From Phycisphaerae bacterium (GTDB taxonomy: Bacteria; Planctomycetota; Phycisphaerae; Phycisphaerales; UBA1924): a stretch of 64,000 bases of DNA. Shown here in pieces: positions 44,936-53,493 of the stretch (its first letter is position 1; each line of letters opens with the position of its first letter). The notes under the pieces were generated by a model that worked only from the letters and a program-made list of their open reading frames with translations, made no database searches and was not told the origin of the DNA. The DNA lies in the NCBI GenBank assembly GCA_030432905.1, contig JAUILU010000001.1, positions 744,001-808,000 of the forward strand. Direction: 5' to 3'. The position numbers were made by a program, and so were the translations under genes.

Positions 44936-45541
44936 TCAACGCCTGGCGAGGATCCGACGCAGCGCTTGCTGACCCTCGGGTGGGGCCTTGTCGCTGGCTT
45001 TGCGGACGGCTGCCTTGTCTTGGCGCATGAGCTGGCTGACCAGATCGCCGGTGTGGCGGTCGAGGTTTCGGCGGAACTTGGCGAAGTGGGCCTCCAGGTC
45101 GTGCCGGAGCACTCGGCTGAGCGGGTCGGCGAGACCTGTCTGCATGGCGGCCCAGTCGAGCAGTGAGCCGCCCTGGTCCGAGAAGCGGTAGAGCTTGAGT
45201 GTGAAGGCGAGCCGATCCGGGAGCGAGATAAACGGGTCGACGGCTTCATCGGGCATCTTGGACAGACGCTCGGCGAGCTCGAGATCACCGATCCGGCTCG
45301 GGTCTTGCGAAGCCGCGGGCAGATCGGAGCTGACAGGGGCGGGCTTGTTCGAGGCGGGTTTGATGTTGGCGACGGCGGCGGCGAGCTTTTTGATGCCGGC
45401 ACGCTCAAAGCGGATGGTGAGCCTTTGCGATGGGCGCCCCTCGATCAGGACGGGCTGGATCGCGGTGATCTGACCCTCTCCCCATTCGGGGCGATCGGCG
45501 TGGGTCACACGGTCGCCAAATGACCAGTTGATTGATGACAT
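44936..45541 (-). CDS. Protein with DUF3553-like N-terminal domain
   Basis: 201 residues from the ATG at 45541. The first 60 residues (WSFGDRVTHADRPEWGEGQITAIQPVLIEGRPSQRLTIRF) resemble the DUF3553/CarD-like small beta domain that mentions a WGxGQ turn. The rest is helical, with LADPLSRVLRHDLEAHFAKFRRNLDRHTGDL. Divergent from rpoZ across 242 bases. Possibly a transcription- or DNA-related protein, but this is only a resemblance. Confidence 0.6.
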   Translation of the reverse strand: MSSINWSFGDRVTHADRPEWGEGQITAIQPVLIEGRPSQRLTIRFERAGIKKLAAAVANIKPASNKPAPVSSDLPAASQDPSRIGDLELAERLSKMPDEAVDPFISLPDRLAFTLKLYRFSDQGGSLLDWAAMQTGLADPLSRVLRHDLEAHFAKFRRNLDRHTGDLVSQLMRQDKAAVRKASDKAPPEGQQALRRILARR

Positions 45542-45783
45542 AGGGGCCTCTTGTGGGTCTTGATCGGGGCTTTGGGCGATTCGTGCCCGGGTGATTGGTT
45601 CTGGTGCGGCGCGGGCTGGTTCGGAATCTAGACAGATCCGTTGCGATACGCCGGCGGATTGATGGGGTTCCCGCTGCTGGGGCTCGTCCGAACCATAGCG
45701 GCTGGCTAGAATCATGACCAGTTGGCCTGGCCCGGTCAAGCCCGTAGGCGAGATCCCGGCGGTGGCCCAGAAGAGCGATATCC

Positions 45784-46023
45784 ATGATCGAAGCACTCAA
45801 GAGCGAAGAGATCGTTGACAAGTTCGGCGGCAGGTTCCGCCTGGCGACCGTTATCCAGCGCCGCCTCGTCCAACTCATGGAGGGCGCCCGCCCGTTGGTT
45901 GACCGTGAAGGCCGATCTGATCTTGAGATCGTCGTCGCTGAGATCATGGAAGACAAGATCGAGATCGTTGAAGACGGCGAGAGCTTCGAGGTCGTCGCTG
46001 AGGCAGAGGAAGCGCTGCTCTAG
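45784..46023 (+). CDS. rpoZ: RNA polymerase omega subunit
   Basis: 79 residues, normal omega length. MIEALKSEEIVDKFGGRFRLATVIQRRLVQLMEGARPLV covers the conserved omega region including the RFRLATVIQRR helix. Omega helps assemble the beta-prime subunit. It is followed by coaC after 19 bases, a frequent pairing in bacteria (rpoZ-coaBC). Confidence 0.92.
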   Translation: MIEALKSEEIVDKFGGRFRLATVIQRRLVQLMEGARPLVDREGRSDLEIVVAEIMEDKIEIVEDGESFEVVAEAEEALL

Positions 46024-46042
46024 TCGGCGCCCGATTAGTCCC

Positions 46043-46618
46043 GTGGACACCCCCACTTCAATTTATGGCAGACGCATCGTCCTTGGCGTGTGCGGTGGTA
46101 TCTCTGCGTACAAGTCGGCAGCGGTGACGAGCAAGCTAGCGCAAGCCGGCGCGGACGTGACGGTACTGATGACCGAAGCCGCGACGAAGTTTGTGACGCC
46201 CATGACGTTTCAGGCGCTCAGCGGCAAGCCGGTTTATACGTCGATGTGGGAGCACATCGAGAGCGACGATCCGCAGCATATTTCGACGGCACGCGAAGCG
46301 GATCTTGTGATCGTTGCGCCTTGCACGATGGACTGCATGGCGAGGCTTGCGACGGGCAGGACGGATGACGTCGTGACGCTCGTGCTGAGCGCGGTCGATA
46401 GGCTGAAAACGCCGGTGCTTCTCGCGCCTGCGATGAACGAGGTGATGTGGTCCCAGCCCGCGACACAACGGAACCTGGAAACACTTCGCAGCGATGGGTT
46501 TGCGTTCATTGGGCCTGAAGCGGGCTGGCAGGCGTGCAGGGCTGTGGGCCCGGGCCGGATGTCTGAAGCCGAGGCAATTGTCGCCGAGGCGGGGCAATTG
46601 CTCGCGAAGGCGACCTGA
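46043..46618 (+). CDS. coaC: Phosphopantothenoylcysteine decarboxylase (CoaC-type flavoprotein)
   Basis: 191 residues from a GTG at 46043. Family blocks: VLGVCGGISAYKSAAVTSKLAQAGADVTVLMTEAATKFV, ISTAREADLVIVAPCTMDCMARLATG, and PAMNEVMWSQPATQRNLETLRSDG. This is the FMN-binding decarboxylase half of CoaBC. The CoaB ligase half is absent; a tRNA gene follows. So either coaB is elsewhere or the pathway uses separate enzymes. Step in CoA synthesis: 4'-phospho-N-pantothenoylcysteine to 4'-phosphopantetheine. Confidence 0.92.
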   Translation: MDTPTSIYGRRIVLGVCGGISAYKSAAVTSKLAQAGADVTVLMTEAATKFVTPMTFQALSGKPVYTSMWEHIESDDPQHISTAREADLVIVAPCTMDCMARLATGRTDDVVTLVLSAVDRLKTPVLLAPAMNEVMWSQPATQRNLETLRSDGFAFIGPEAGWQACRAVGPGRMSEAEAIVAEAGQLLAKAT

Positions 46619-46681
46619 CAAGATTCCAAAATGAGGGCGTGCCCGGGGAGTGGTTGCCGGGGTATAATGGGGCCAACCGTC

Positions 46682-46768
46682 GGAGAGGTGGCAGAGCGGT
46701 TGAATGCGCTGGATTCGAAATCCAGTATGGCCTCCGGGTCATCGGGGGTTCGAATCCCCCCTTCTCCG
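46682..46768 (+). tRNA. tRNA-Ser (anticodon CGA)
   Basis: 87 bases. Acceptor GGAGAGG/CTTCTCC (one G-U pair) with discriminator G, anticodon loop ATTCGAAAT giving CGA, long variable arm, T arm GGGGGTTCGAATCCCCC. Class II serine tRNA. A degenerate copy of its 3' part occurs at 46974. Confidence 0.97.
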
Positions 46769-46828
46769 CTTTTGGTAGTTGCATGGAAAAGTTATGTCCC
46801 GTGCAATGCCGCGAAGCAGCCGAATTGA

Positions 46829-46848
46829 GGCCCTCAGGGGCCTTTATT
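46829..46848 (+). terminator. Rho-independent terminator after tRNA-Ser
   Basis: GGCCC, loop TCAG, GGGCC, then TTTATT and further T residues, 61 bases after the tRNA. Confidence 0.75.
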
Positions 46849-46973
46849 CGCTTTTACAGAGACTCATCGCAATCGCAGAGAACGGCTGACTTAGCCCCAT
46901 TTGAGCAAAGTGTCTCTCGTGCCAGGTACCATGGTGTCCCCGCACCATCAATTCACTATTCTGCGTCTATCTA

Positions 46974-47009
46974 GGGTCATCGGGGGTTCAAATCCGATCT
47001 TTCCCGCTT
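46974..47009 (+). repeat. Degenerate duplicate of the tRNA-Ser 3' end (possible attachment-site remnant)
   Basis: GGGTCATCGGGGGTTC is identical to tRNA-Ser positions 46736-46751, the next base differs (A for G) and AATCC again agrees, then the copies differ (GATCTTTCCCGCTT against CCCCTTCTCCGCTT). Such duplicates arise when an element integrates into a tRNA gene. The intervening 205 bases are too short for an element, so only a scar would remain. Confidence 0.65.
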
Positions 47010-47143
47010 ACTTGTTCGATATGCCCTGCAGTGTCCCCCGTGCCTCGCTTGAAATGGCGAGTATCCCGGGGGATTTTGCATTATAGCAGCGGATGAGCAG
47101 AGAGCGCAAAGTCCACATACTCAACCGACACAAACCTGTGTCA

Positions 47144-47318
47144 CAGTAGCAAACGAGCGAAGGGTCTAGCACGAACGACAGCAGAGCATTTCACCCTGCC
47201 GTTCACAACGACATCAAATCACATGTCGCTGCACTACGCAGCCCACATTCGACTTCAGCACCACCTTTCAGGTGGGCCAGGACTTTGTGCGCTGCCCTAG
47301 GCGGCATCTAGGCGATGT
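47144..47318. repeat. Structured repeat copy R1, 175 bp
   Basis: Starts CAGTAGC and ends GGCATCTAGGCGATGT. Shares long blocks with R2, among them ACATGTCG, CACCACCTTTCAGGTGGGCCAG and TTTGTGCGCTGCC. Hairpins: CCACCT-TTC-AGGTGG and GCTGCC-CTA-GGCGGC. Confidence 0.85.
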
Positions 47319-47411
47319 CCCACCAAGACCCGGATGACCGGATAGGCCCTATGGAGGGTCACCACGGACACATCGCCGTTGTTTTTCGATTCTGGGCTCG
47401 ATCTCTCCTCT

Positions 47412-47741
47412 CTATGTGTAAGTTATGACCTCGATAGCCAAGATGCCTCGCTCTGCTTCGGTTGGTGTCACTGTACCATGGGCTGTAAGTGGCCGGTACC
47501 GGTTGTGCCATTTCGCATATGCATCGATACGGCGTTGAAGCATTTTCACGCTAGTTGGCATAGAAGACCGACGCACCCACGAAGTCACGTCCTTGAACAC
47601 CCGCTCAATCTTGGCATTCAGTTGCCATGTTCGAACTTGGCAGCGGACATGCGTGACGTCGATCATTTCGATACTTGCGCGGAATCCAGATCGGAACTGG
47701 CCGCCGTCATCGGTCACCAGAAAGTGAGGCGATGCCCCCAC
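47412..47741 (-). pseudogene. Transposase fragment (integrase catalytic core, C-terminal part)
   Basis: 109 readable residues on the minus strand from a GTG. FLVTDDGGQFRSGFRASIEM has the second catalytic Asp of the DDE rve core, NAKIERVFKDVTSWVRR the Glu, and AYAKWHNRYRPLTAHGTVTPTEA the usual end of IS3/IS481-type transposases. The N-terminal half, including the first Asp and the helix-turn-helix, is missing and no in-frame continuation is seen. A decayed insertion element inside the accessory region. Confidence 0.75.
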
Positions 47742-48099
47742 CGTTCTCGATAGACGATTCTACCAACTCCGCCAGATCCTTAGCTATTTGCCACCGGCCA
47801 AAACGCCTTCATCGCAATATTCTTCCTGCTGAAACCGTATCTCTAGCTTGAGCAGAGGACAGTTGTTGCGCAAGGTCTCTCTTTACCTGAGCAGCCAGAT
47901 GAGTGGCGAAGCGTGCTCAAACATCTGAGCTCGGGCCGACATCGCAGCGCACACAATAGAAGGCAACATTGAGGCACCAAAGCTTATCAGTTTGCAGCCC
48001 CCTACAGAGCATTGAAAAGCCCCGCGAGCTAGCTTCGCGCGGGGCAGTTGGGGTTTGCCGGTGTGAATACCGCAGCTTGCAGTAAGCGTATCCGTGCCG
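47742..48099. other. Non-coding region with a terminator
   Basis: 358 bases. Apart from the terminator at 48015-48045 I find no gene, RNA or repeat; it may contain further decayed transposase sequence. Confidence 0.4.
48015..48045 (-). terminator. Rho-independent terminator
   Basis: On the minus strand the stem GCCCCGCG / CGCGGGGC (11-base loop) is followed by TTTT. It lies 55 bases past the stop of the PEP-CTERM gene. Confidence 0.75.
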
Positions 48100-48711
48100 C
48101 TAGCGGGAACGCCTACGCAGAGCAGAGATACTTCCCAAGCCGATCAACGCGGCGCTCGCGGGTGCTGGAACAGGTACCGTGGTGCCCCGGATAAACGCAG
48201 CACCTGCCGGATGGAAACTTGAGTTGTGCAGGTCTGCAGGTGGCACAGCGTTGCCAGAGACGAAATAGCTCCCGCTTGAGTCGGAATCAAAGGCGTAGAG
48301 CACATCATCAGTATCGATGGTGAGGCCTATGTAGAACAAGGACCCAGCTGAGCCAACAAATGCCGGTGTATCTAGTGCGATTTCTACCCATCCGTCTCCG
48401 TCGAGTACGAAGGAGTCCTGCGTAGAGGTGAGCAGCGAGGCGTCATTTCGGCTGCCTCCGGTTGAGTCGGTCCAGACAGAGGCAGTGATGTCGTATGTTC
48501 CCGCGTCGAGCGCAAAGAGTCTTGCCTGGATCGTGAAGATCGTCTCTGCTCCGGAGACGGCTTGGTATCCGTTGACCATTGTGCCACCACCTGCTGGTGC
48601 GATGCCTGTATTGGGTGAACCATCATCTAGCTGATAGACGAAATCGGCGTTCGCTTTAGGGGCGAGCGCAAGGAGACCAGCCAACGCGAACGCTGTGTTA
48701 CAATTCTTCAT
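48100..48711 (-). CDS. PEP-CTERM sorting-domain protein
   Basis: 203 residues if the ATG at 48711 (MKNCNTAFALAG) is used; an upstream ATG at 48723 adds four residues. The GAGAAAAG before 48711 favours the shorter form. Signal peptide (FALAGLLALAPKANA), beta-rich body with SDSSGSYFVSG, and a tail PVPAPASAALIGLGSISALRRRSR of PEP-CTERM type. Exported and probably processed by exosortase. No enzymatic motif. The gene is alone on its strand in the accessory region and has its own terminator. Confidence 0.83.
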   Translation of the reverse strand: MKNCNTAFALAGLLALAPKANADFVYQLDDGSPNTGIAPAGGGTMVNGYQAVSGAETIFTIQARLFALDAGTYDITASVWTDSTGGSRNDASLLTSTQDSFVLDGDGWVEIALDTPAFVGSAGSLFYIGLTIDTDDVLYAFDSDSSGSYFVSGNAVPPADLHNSSFHPAGAAFIRGTTVPVPAPASAALIGLGSISALRRRSR

Positions 48712-49017
48712 GTCTTTTCTCATCTCTATCGGGCTAACTCTGATTTAGCCTGCCATGTGGGTATCAGATGAGCAGGCATTCACAACGCCTGCCCACTTCG
48801 CTACTCTCGTATCTCAGTCTGCAATCGCTTCTTTACAATCTGGACCTGCTTGAATCTCTCTAACTCAATAGGTCACTTACTGCCATTTTCTCGGTACGCT
48901 TCACTGGTGGGAAGTAACTATCAGCGGGCTGAATCTGATTGAGATACACGTCTTGTCGGGTAGTCTCCGAAAAATATGTATTGGACCGGACAGGGTCCGT
49001 GGAGAAAGATCGCCAGT
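48712..49017. other. Divergent intergenic region before the sigma factor gene
   Basis: 306 bases. It must hold promoters for the PEP-CTERM gene and for the sigma factor/kinase pair. A small dyad GGACC-(6)-GGTCC at 48983-48998 lies in the leader of the sigma gene and could be an autoregulatory site. I cannot define -35/-10 boxes with certainty. Confidence 0.4.
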
Positions 49018-49626
49018 ATGTCGCAAGACCCAGACGAACAGATCTCGAAACTGCTCAGGACAATCGAGACCGGTGACTCGATAGCGGCAGAGGATCTGCT
49101 GCCGCTCGTGTATGATCGCCTGAAGGCGTTGGCAGCAGCTCGGCTCCGACGGATCCCACCAGGCCAGACACTTCAGCCTACAGCGTTGGTTCATGAGGCG
49201 TATATGCGCGTGCTCGGGCGCGATGATCCGGGTTGGAACAGCCACCATCATTTCTTCGCGGCGGTTTCCCGCGCGATGCGCAACATACTCGTGGATCAGG
49301 CTCGCAAAAAGGCAAGCGTCAAGCACGGCGGCAGTCTGCAGCGGCTTCATATCAGTCCGGGCACCCTTGCGGATGCCATCCAGGCACCGGCTGAGGACAT
49401 GCTTGCCCTGAGCGAAGTGCTCATTGAACTCGAGAAAGCCAGCCCAAGACAGCACCAGCTTGTCATGCTGAGATTCTTTGGAGGACTAGGGATTTTAGAA
49501 GCAGCAGAAGTTGTTGGGGTCAATGAGAGAACGGCTCGCAGGGATTGGGTAGCTGCGCGACTTTTTCTAGCACGTCGGCTGGGAGCGGAGCCTGGGCTTG
49601 GCGGGAGGGGAGGCGAGAATGAATAA
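49018..49626 (+). CDS. ECF-type RNA polymerase sigma factor (Sigma70_ECF, planctomycete type)
   Basis: 202 residues from the ATG at 49018. Region 2 has LQPTALVHEAYMRVLG and HHHFFAAVSRAMRNILVDQARKK; region 4 has LEKASPRQHQLVMLRFFGGLGILEAAEVVGVNERTARRDWVAARLFLARRL. This is the PF07638-type group widely paired with Ser/Thr kinases in planctomycetes. It directs transcription in response to a signal relayed by its partner. Its stop overlaps the kinase start by 8 bases, so both are co-translated. Confidence 0.93.
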   Translation: MSQDPDEQISKLLRTIETGDSIAAEDLLPLVYDRLKALAAARLRRIPPGQTLQPTALVHEAYMRVLGRDDPGWNSHHHFFAAVSRAMRNILVDQARKKASVKHGGSLQRLHISPGTLADAIQAPAEDMLALSEVLIELEKASPRQHQLVMLRFFGGLGILEAAEVVGVNERTARRDWVAARLFLARRLGAEPGLGGRGGENE

Positions 49627-52621
49627 TCGTGACGACCTCGCTCTTGATGTGCTTGCGATAGTGCTGGAGCACGAAGTGTCCGAACGGGCTCGTGTCCTTG
49701 TGCGCGAGTGCAAGGGTGACGAGCAACTCATCGAGCGCGTAGAAGCACTGCTCGCCGAGTACGAGCAGATTCCACGCATGTTTCTGGGTGGGGATGACTC
49801 GCCCAAGGGTGACGAACGCACTGTTGAACTACCCGATCGCATCGGCGACTACAGGATCGTCCGGATGCTCGGCCACGGCGGAATGGGTGTGGTCTATGAA
49901 GCAGTACAAACGAACCCGGTCAGGCACGTGGCCCTCAAGATCATAAAACCCGGGTTCATCAGTTCCAATCAGGCCAAGCGGTTCCAGAGGGAGGCGGACT
50001 TGCTTGGCAAACTCCGCCATAGCGGGATTGCTCAGATCTATGAGGCGGACGTCGCCCATACACCACAGGGTTCTCGACCATACTTTGTTATGGAACTCAT
50101 CGATGGGGTTCCGCTCGACAGTCATGCGGAGAGGCACGGTCTTGACCGAATACAACGCCTCGAACTGCTCGCACGGGTTTGCGAAGCGATCGAGTACGCG
50201 CATCAGTGCGGGATTGTGCACCGCGATCTGAAGCCGAGCAACGTGCTTGTTGTTGATCCCGGGAATGCCGATTCAGGCACGGGATCGAGTCGAGATTTAG
50301 TCGGTCAACCCAAGATTCTCGACTTCGGTGTTTCTCGTGCGGTTGACACGGATCTTCATACAACGACACACATGACCGAAGCGGGACAACTCATCGGCAC
50401 GCTTGCTTACATGAGTCCGGAACAGATCGAGGGTGCATCAGAGAATGTTGGGATCCGTAGCGATGTGTATTCGCTCGGGGTGATCGGGTATGAGCTGGTT
50501 TCCGGCACTAAACCGCTTGCGATCGATGGGCTGATGGTTGCAGAAGCCGCACGAGTAATCCGCGATGAGGATCCGACACCGCTTCGGTCACATTCAAAGA
50601 CACTGGCTGGTGACATCGAGACGATCATCGCTAAAGCTATGGATCGTAGTCCTGACCGCCGGTACTCCAGCGCCGGAGAGATGGCCGCGGATCTTCGCCG
50701 TGTGATCGCTGATGAGCCAATTGAAGCCAGGCCCGCCAGCGCCGTGTACCGGTTTCGCAAGTTTACTCGGCGGAACAGGGGACTCGTAACGGGGATCGGG
50801 ATCGCATTCATCGTGTTAATGATCGGTGTCGTTACAACGAGCCTTGGCTGGGCTGCTGCGGTACGCACGAATAATCGACTCGACGAAGCTTTAACCGAAC
50901 TTCAGACCTCGCACAACCAACTCGAGATCGTGAGCGCGTTTCAGGCCAACCAGCTTACAGATGTGAGCCCGGAGTTAATGGGCGTTCGGATACGCGGTGC
51001 GCTTCTTGAGCAAATTCCGGAGCAGAAACTCGCTGCGATCGGGCATGAACTCGATGTGGTGAACTTTACCGATGTCGCCTTGAATACACTTGAGACCGAC
51101 ATACTAGAACCCACTTTACGGGCGATTGATGTGCAGTTTGCCGATCACCCGCTAGTCCGAGCAAGGTTGCTGCAGTCGCTGGCGACGACGCTCTTGGAAC
51201 TCGGTTTCGTGCAGCTAGCGAGCGAGCCCCAGACTATGGCCTGCCAGATCCGTGACGAATTGCTCGGCGGCAATCATCCCGACTCAATTGAATCGCACAC
51301 GCACCACGCCCGGCTGATTTCCAAGCAGGGCGATCACGAGGAAGCTATCAGGATTATGCAACGGGTGCTCAGCTGGCACGAGACCGACCGGGGTGCAGAA
51401 GCTGAATCCACTGTTGAATCTCAGATCGTCAAGGCGGAGTATCACAGGCTCGCGCGAGAGTTCGATGAATCAGAGCGCCTGCTGCGTTCAGCGATGGATA
51501 CCTCGGAAAGTCGATTCGGGCACGAGCACTGGATCACCAACAGAGCAACCCGGGGACTCGGCGCCACACTCATGGCCGCGGGACTCGACACCGAGGCCGA
51601 GCAGTTTGTACGCACAGCCTACGAGCAACGGGTGGATATGTATGGACCGGAGGATCCTCAGACTGTCGATGCGATGACTGATCTTGCGTCGATCGCCAAT
51701 CGACTCGGACATCTCGAGGAAGCGGTGGAGCTTGCCCAACGGGTTCTGGATATTCGTTCCAGTCGACTCGGAGGGAACCACCCTTTGGTTATCCATGCGA
51801 GTGTTTCGCTCGGGGTTTACCTCGATGCGCAGAGCCGATTCTCGGAGGCCGCGGAGCTCTACCGATCGGCGCTAACCAAGAGGCGGCACTCATTGGGCGA
51901 AGCGCATCCTGACACACTTCGTACGTCGAACAATCTCGCGATGGCTCTTGAGATGATGGGTGAGTATGACGAAGCTGAGGATCTGCTCCGTGATACGATC
52001 CGTATCCGTCGAGGTCTGCTTGGTGATCTTCACCGGGACACGCTCACGACACTTGGCAACCTTGGCTTGTTGTTGAAGAACAAAGGCGAGCACGAGCAAG
52101 CGGAGCCGTACTACATTGAGATGCTCGAAGGCATGCGCTCGACGCTGGGCAACGACAGCCCGTACACCCTGCAAGCCATCCAGAACTACGGTGTGTTGCT
52201 GCTTGAGATGGGACGCCCCGACGAGGCCATCCCCCTTTACGAAGAGTCGCTTGATGGCCGACGGCGGGTGCTGGGCGAGGATCATCCAGCTACGCTCAAC
52301 GCGATCTACAACATGGGCAATATGCTCGTCTCGCAGCTCAGGCTTGAAGAAGCCGAGCCATACTGTGAACAGGCACTGGCGAAGTACTCGGAGCTCGGTG
52401 AGCTGCACATCGGGACGCTGTATTCACTCGGGAATCTCGCGACGTTGCGCGCCGAACAGGGAAGACTGGACGAAGCTGCCGAGCTCTATCGGACCCAGCA
52501 CGAGCGGATGAGCGAGGCATTCGGAGCCGAACATCAGGCGACCATCACTGCATTCGATGATCTCGAAGACATCCTAGAGCGTCAAACACAGCAGCAAGAG
52601 TTGGCAGCACCCCCACGATAG
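49619..52621 (+). CDS. Membrane Ser/Thr protein kinase with TPR repeats
   Basis: 1000 residues from the ATG at 49619 (GGGAGGGGAGGCGAGA before it). Kinase domain about 75-340: LGHGGMGVVYEA, HVALKII with the Lys, IVHRDLKPSNVL, ILDFGVSRA, MSPEQIEG. A single membrane segment (FIVLMIGVVTTSLGWAAAV) near 400 is followed by about 550 residues of TPR repeats (LASIANRLGHLEEAVELAQRVLDI, NNLAMALEMMGEYDEAEDLL, YNMGNMLVSQLRLEEAEPYC) in the external part. Probably a transmembrane receptor controlling the adjacent sigma factor. Confidence 0.95.
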   Translation: MNNRDDLALDVLAIVLEHEVSERARVLVRECKGDEQLIERVEALLAEYEQIPRMFLGGDDSPKGDERTVELPDRIGDYRIVRMLGHGGMGVVYEAVQTNPVRHVALKIIKPGFISSNQAKRFQREADLLGKLRHSGIAQIYEADVAHTPQGSRPYFVMELIDGVPLDSHAERHGLDRIQRLELLARVCEAIEYAHQCGIVHRDLKPSNVLVVDPGNADSGTGSSRDLVGQPKILDFGVSRAVDTDLHTTTHMTEAGQLIGTLAYMSPEQIEGASENVGIRSDVYSLGVIGYELVSGTKPLAIDGLMVAEAARVIRDEDPTPLRSHSKTLAGDIETIIAKAMDRSPDRRYSSAGEMAADLRRVIADEPIEARPASAVYRFRKFTRRNRGLVTGIGIAFIVLMIGVVTTSLGWAAAVRTNNRLDEALTELQTSHNQLEIVSAFQANQLTDVSPELMGVRIRGALLEQIPEQKLAAIGHELDVVNFTDVALNTLETDILEPTLRAIDVQFADHPLVRARLLQSLATTLLELGFVQLASEPQTMACQIRDELLGGNHPDSIESHTHHARLISKQGDHEEAIRIMQRVLSWHETDRGAEAESTVESQIVKAEYHRLAREFDESERLLRSAMDTSESRFGHEHWITNRATRGLGATLMAAGLDTEAEQFVRTAYEQRVDMYGPEDPQTVDAMTDLASIANRLGHLEEAVELAQRVLDIRSSRLGGNHPLVIHASVSLGVYLDAQSRFSEAAELYRSALTKRRHSLGEAHPDTLRTSNNLAMALEMMGEYDEAEDLLRDTIRIRRGLLGDLHRDTLTTLGNLGLLLKNKGEHEQAEPYYIEMLEGMRSTLGNDSPYTLQAIQNYGVLLLEMGRPDEAIPLYEESLDGRRRVLGEDHPATLNAIYNMGNMLVSQLRLEEAEPYCEQALAKYSELGELHIGTLYSLGNLATLRAEQGRLDEAAELYRTQHERMSEAFGAEHQATITAFDDLEDILERQTQQQELAAPPR

Positions 52622-52623
52622 CC

Positions 52624-52644
52624 GCGGCCGGGGCCGCTCTTCTT
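52624..52644 (+). terminator. Rho-independent terminator
   Basis: GCGGC, loop CGGG, GCCGC, then TCTTCTT, starting 2 bases after the kinase stop. Confidence 0.6.
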
Positions 52645-52798
52645 CAGACTCTCGCAGGTGATGGCCTACCGGTGACATAGCAGAATATTTTGTGGTGATC
52701 GTGTCCGACGGGCATGCCGAATCTCGGATTCATATTCGAGAGAGTCTTCTACCGCGCCGACGCATCGGCTGCGGCTGATCTTATATGGAGTGAGAGAG

Positions 52799-53455
52799 AT
52801 GTCACAACCCGCTGCGCGCCTTGCCGTCTTATCGCTTGCAGCTGTGCCTTTGCAAGCGGTGGCACAGGTCACTTTTGACACAAACACAGCGACCGCGTTC
52901 ATCCAGGAACTCGGGTACTACATGGACGGTACATCTGGGGATGGTGCCATAATCGATAACGGGTTTCGTGGGTACGGGGATCAAGGCGTTCAGTTCTACG
53001 GCGATGTCCTTGCGACACTCGATGCCGATCTGAGATCTTACGGCGTTCGCTATGTGCCCACGACGATCGGCACCACCATTGTCGGTCCTGATCATTCGGT
53101 TCCGTTCTCGTGGGACTTCGATCTTGAGCTCATCGGATCACCGACCGTGGATGTTCTCGTTCGCGCGGGGAGCATGAACGATGCGGGGCTCCCGGTCGAT
53201 GTCTTCTCGATGCTGTATACCGATGTCTCTGCCGACTCGTCGTTTACAGGAACGGGCATGTTTGATGCAGCGATCGGGGTAGGCTCGTTTATGGAAATCC
53301 GAGTCGAGTTCTCGTCTGGCGTCGCTGGTGACGGGGCGTACTTTTCGATGTCTGATGAAATCGGGCGAGGCCTTCGTCTTGGCACGATCCCGGCACCGGG
53401 TAGCGTGATCCTGCTTGGAGCGGGAGGTTTCGTTGCCGCCAGGCGACGCCGTTAA
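52799..53455 (+). CDS. PEP-CTERM sorting-domain protein
   Basis: 218 residues from the ATG at 52799, with GGAG 8 bases upstream; a GTG at 52790 is possible but less well placed. Signal peptide (LAVLSLAAVPLQAVAQ), a beta-rich body (PFSWDFDLELIGSPTVDVLVRAGSM, FMEIRVEFSSG) resembling carbohydrate-binding or 'choice-of-anchor' modules, and a tail IPAPGSVILLGAGGFVAARRRR. Exported and exosortase-sorted. It is followed after 38 bases by another such gene, so they are likely co-transcribed, possibly downstream of the sigma factor pair. Confidence 0.85.
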   Translation: MSQPAARLAVLSLAAVPLQAVAQVTFDTNTATAFIQELGYYMDGTSGDGAIIDNGFRGYGDQGVQFYGDVLATLDADLRSYGVRYVPTTIGTTIVGPDHSVPFSWDFDLELIGSPTVDVLVRAGSMNDAGLPVDVFSMLYTDVSADSSFTGTGMFDAAIGVGSFMEIRVEFSSGVAGDGAYFSMSDEIGRGLRLGTIPAPGSVILLGAGGFVAARRRR

Positions 53456-53493
53456 ACGTGACACAACACGGATACTTACAGAGAGGAATCGAG

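Larger units (their letters stand above)
46769..47411. other. Non-coding region with a tRNA terminator, a tRNA 3' fragment and one large repeat copy
   Basis: 643 bases with no credible gene. It contains the terminator at 46829, a tRNA-Ser 3'-like segment at 46974 and structured-repeat copy R1 at 47144. The composition is visibly lower in G+C than the sequence to the left. Confidence 0.6.
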
